Origin: Bacteroides sp. 519
GTDB lineage: Bacteria > Bacteroidota > Bacteroidia > Bacteroidales > Bacteroidaceae
DNA length: 64,000 nt
Reading direction: 5' to 3'
Assembly (NCBI RefSeq): GCF_010500955.1
Contig: NZ_QVMJ01000001.1
Span: 186,001 to 250,000, forward strand
Positions within the stretch are counted from its first letter, which is position 1; every line of letters starts with the position of its first letter. Positions 63,306 to 64,000 of this stretch are shown one piece after another. The position numbers and the translations under genes were made by a program. The notes beneath the pieces were generated by a model that saw only the letters and a list, made by a program, of their open reading frames with translations, was not told the DNA's origin and did not search any database.

Positions 63306-64000
63306 TTATCTCTTCCATCGTTTATGTGTCCATAACCAACTGTATGGTTCTTCTTTGATATTTTCGGTTAGTAAATCCACATACTTCTGGCTTATCTCTC
63401 TTTCATTTGTAGACTCTGCATCAGAGCATACTGGAATGCACGTTACTTTATAACTTCCTTTTGATAGCTGAGTAATATGAAGATAGATAACTGTTGAACG
63501 ACTTATACGCGCCAATTTCTCCATGCCTGAAAAGATATATGTTTCCTGATTCAGCAACTTAAATTTGTATTTGTCTTCTTTTATCCGGGGGCATTGATCG
63601 GCCAGAAATAAGTAAACAGCAGAGGATGATTTTTGTGTCAGAATATGACGTGTAACCGATTTGTCAGGTATCAGCTTCATGCCAAACCGCGACCGGAGTT
63701 TAATCATCAATCTGTTCATTATGCCCGACCGCAGAGGTTTATAAACGGCATACATATCGTGGCGAAGTTTATAAGGCATAAAGTTCAACATTTCCCAATT
63801 TCCACAATGCCCCAGACAAGCAATAACATTCCGTCCGGCGTTCATGTGTCTGTCTATAAGTTCCAAATTTTCAAACCTTATCTTCTTATCAAGAACCTTT
63901 GCCGGAGCGGATATGCTTTTAAGTATTTCGGCAAAGTAGGCGGTAAAGCAGGTATAGAATTTCTTTACCACACAGCGAATTTCTCCATATCTCATATCGG
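63306..64000 (-). CDS. Lysophospholipid/lipid A-type acyltransferase, 5' end beyond window
   Basis: The frame stays open to the right edge, so the N-terminus (with the usual membrane helix) is missing. LGHCGNWEML (HxxxxE at the LPLAT motif), YAVYKPLRSG and LFLADQCP match the HtrB/LpxL lipid A acyltransferase family. It transfers a fatty acid from ACP onto a lipid head group. In this context it is ICE cargo next to rteC rather than a core lipid A gene; the true substrate is open. Confidence 0.85.
   Translation of the reverse strand, partial: DMRYGEIRCVVKKFYTCFTAYFAEILKSISAPAKVLDKKIRFENLELIDRHMNAGRNVIACLGHCGNWEMLNFMPYKLRHDMYAVYKPLRSGIMNRLMIKLRSRFGMKLIPDKSVTRHILTQKSSSAVYLFLADQCPRIKEDKYKFKLLNQETYIFSGMEKLARISRSTVIYLHITQLSKGSYKVTCIPVCSDAESTNEREISQKYVDLLTENIKEEPYSWLWTHKRWKR

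Larger units (their letters stand above)
19384..64000. mobile_element. Integrative conjugative element, CTnDOT-related, right end beyond window
   Basis: At least 44 kb: paired integrases at the left end, excision-type helix-turn-helix proteins, ParB-like protein, complete traA-traQ type IV secretion set, relaxase genes, coupling protein, topoisomerase III, ArdA and RteC. The left boundary is placed where the older integrase fragment stops matching its family. Backbone genes are visibly richer in G+C than the flanking chromosome. I could not define attachment-site direct repeats because the right end is not in the window. Confidence 0.85.

Overview
The window comes from a Bacteroidales chromosome. 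The evidence is Bacteroidetes-type promoters (TAnnTTTG at -7), a Bacteroidetes-specific traA-traQ conjugation operon, RteC, and DUF4348/DUF4122/DUF4138-type families. Exact genus is not resolved; a Parabacteroides- or Dysgonomonas-like host is a guess. Positions 1-15487 are ordinary chromosome: patatin-like lipase (cut by the left edge), C1 peptidase, radical-SAM protein, PagL-like outer-membrane enzyme, metY, a membrane protein, an MBL hydrolase, murB, a lipoprotein, kbl, DUF2721, a YkgJ-type protein, a 58-residue histone H1-like protein and two more small genes. The gaps hold many short palindromic repeats and a duplicated gene tail.

Positions 15993-19389 are an accessory strip: a nuclease-like protein of PD-(D/E)XK type, an AAA ATPase of the DUF234 type, and the C-terminal stub of a tyrosine integrase broken exactly where the next element begins.

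From about 19384 to beyond the right edge lies an integrative conjugative element (ICE). Its order is: two IntDOT-like integrases (the first with an apparent frameshift), two small helix-turn-helix proteins, a cluster of small genes with a large ParB-like protein, the tra operon on the minus strand (traA at 44704 down to the M23 peptidase and PH-domain gene near 31000), mobA-mobB-coupling protein on the plus strand, a DUF3945-type gene with topB, ArdA antirestriction, another helix-turn-helix protein and RteC. After RteC come small genes and a lipid A-type acyltransferase that runs off the right edge.

Three AT-rich modules, all on the minus strand, are inserted between backbone blocks. They are (i) an unrecognised three-gene operon at 27098-30938 with its own near-perfect promoter, encoding a small Cys-rich protein, a membrane-anchored protein with about five S1-like repeats, and a third unknown protein; (ii) a Hachiman defence system (hamA-hamB) at 49297-52244; (iii) a caspase-like protease fused to an nSTAND3-type NTPase, followed in an overlapping frame by a large sensor-like protein, at 56451-60009. 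With ArdA, this makes the ICE a carrier of both antirestriction and antiphage functions. Module (i) is my best candidate for an undescribed system, and module (iii) for an unusual split version of a known architecture.

The ICE also carries element-wide DNA signals that its genes do not explain: six exact copies of a 14-base motif (CCACTAAAAAAATC), all oriented with a downstream gene; 10-bp-spaced TTGTCCG repeats near two promoters and inside traD; and a roughly 40-bp block shared by the regions ahead of the small-gene cluster and ahead of ardA.
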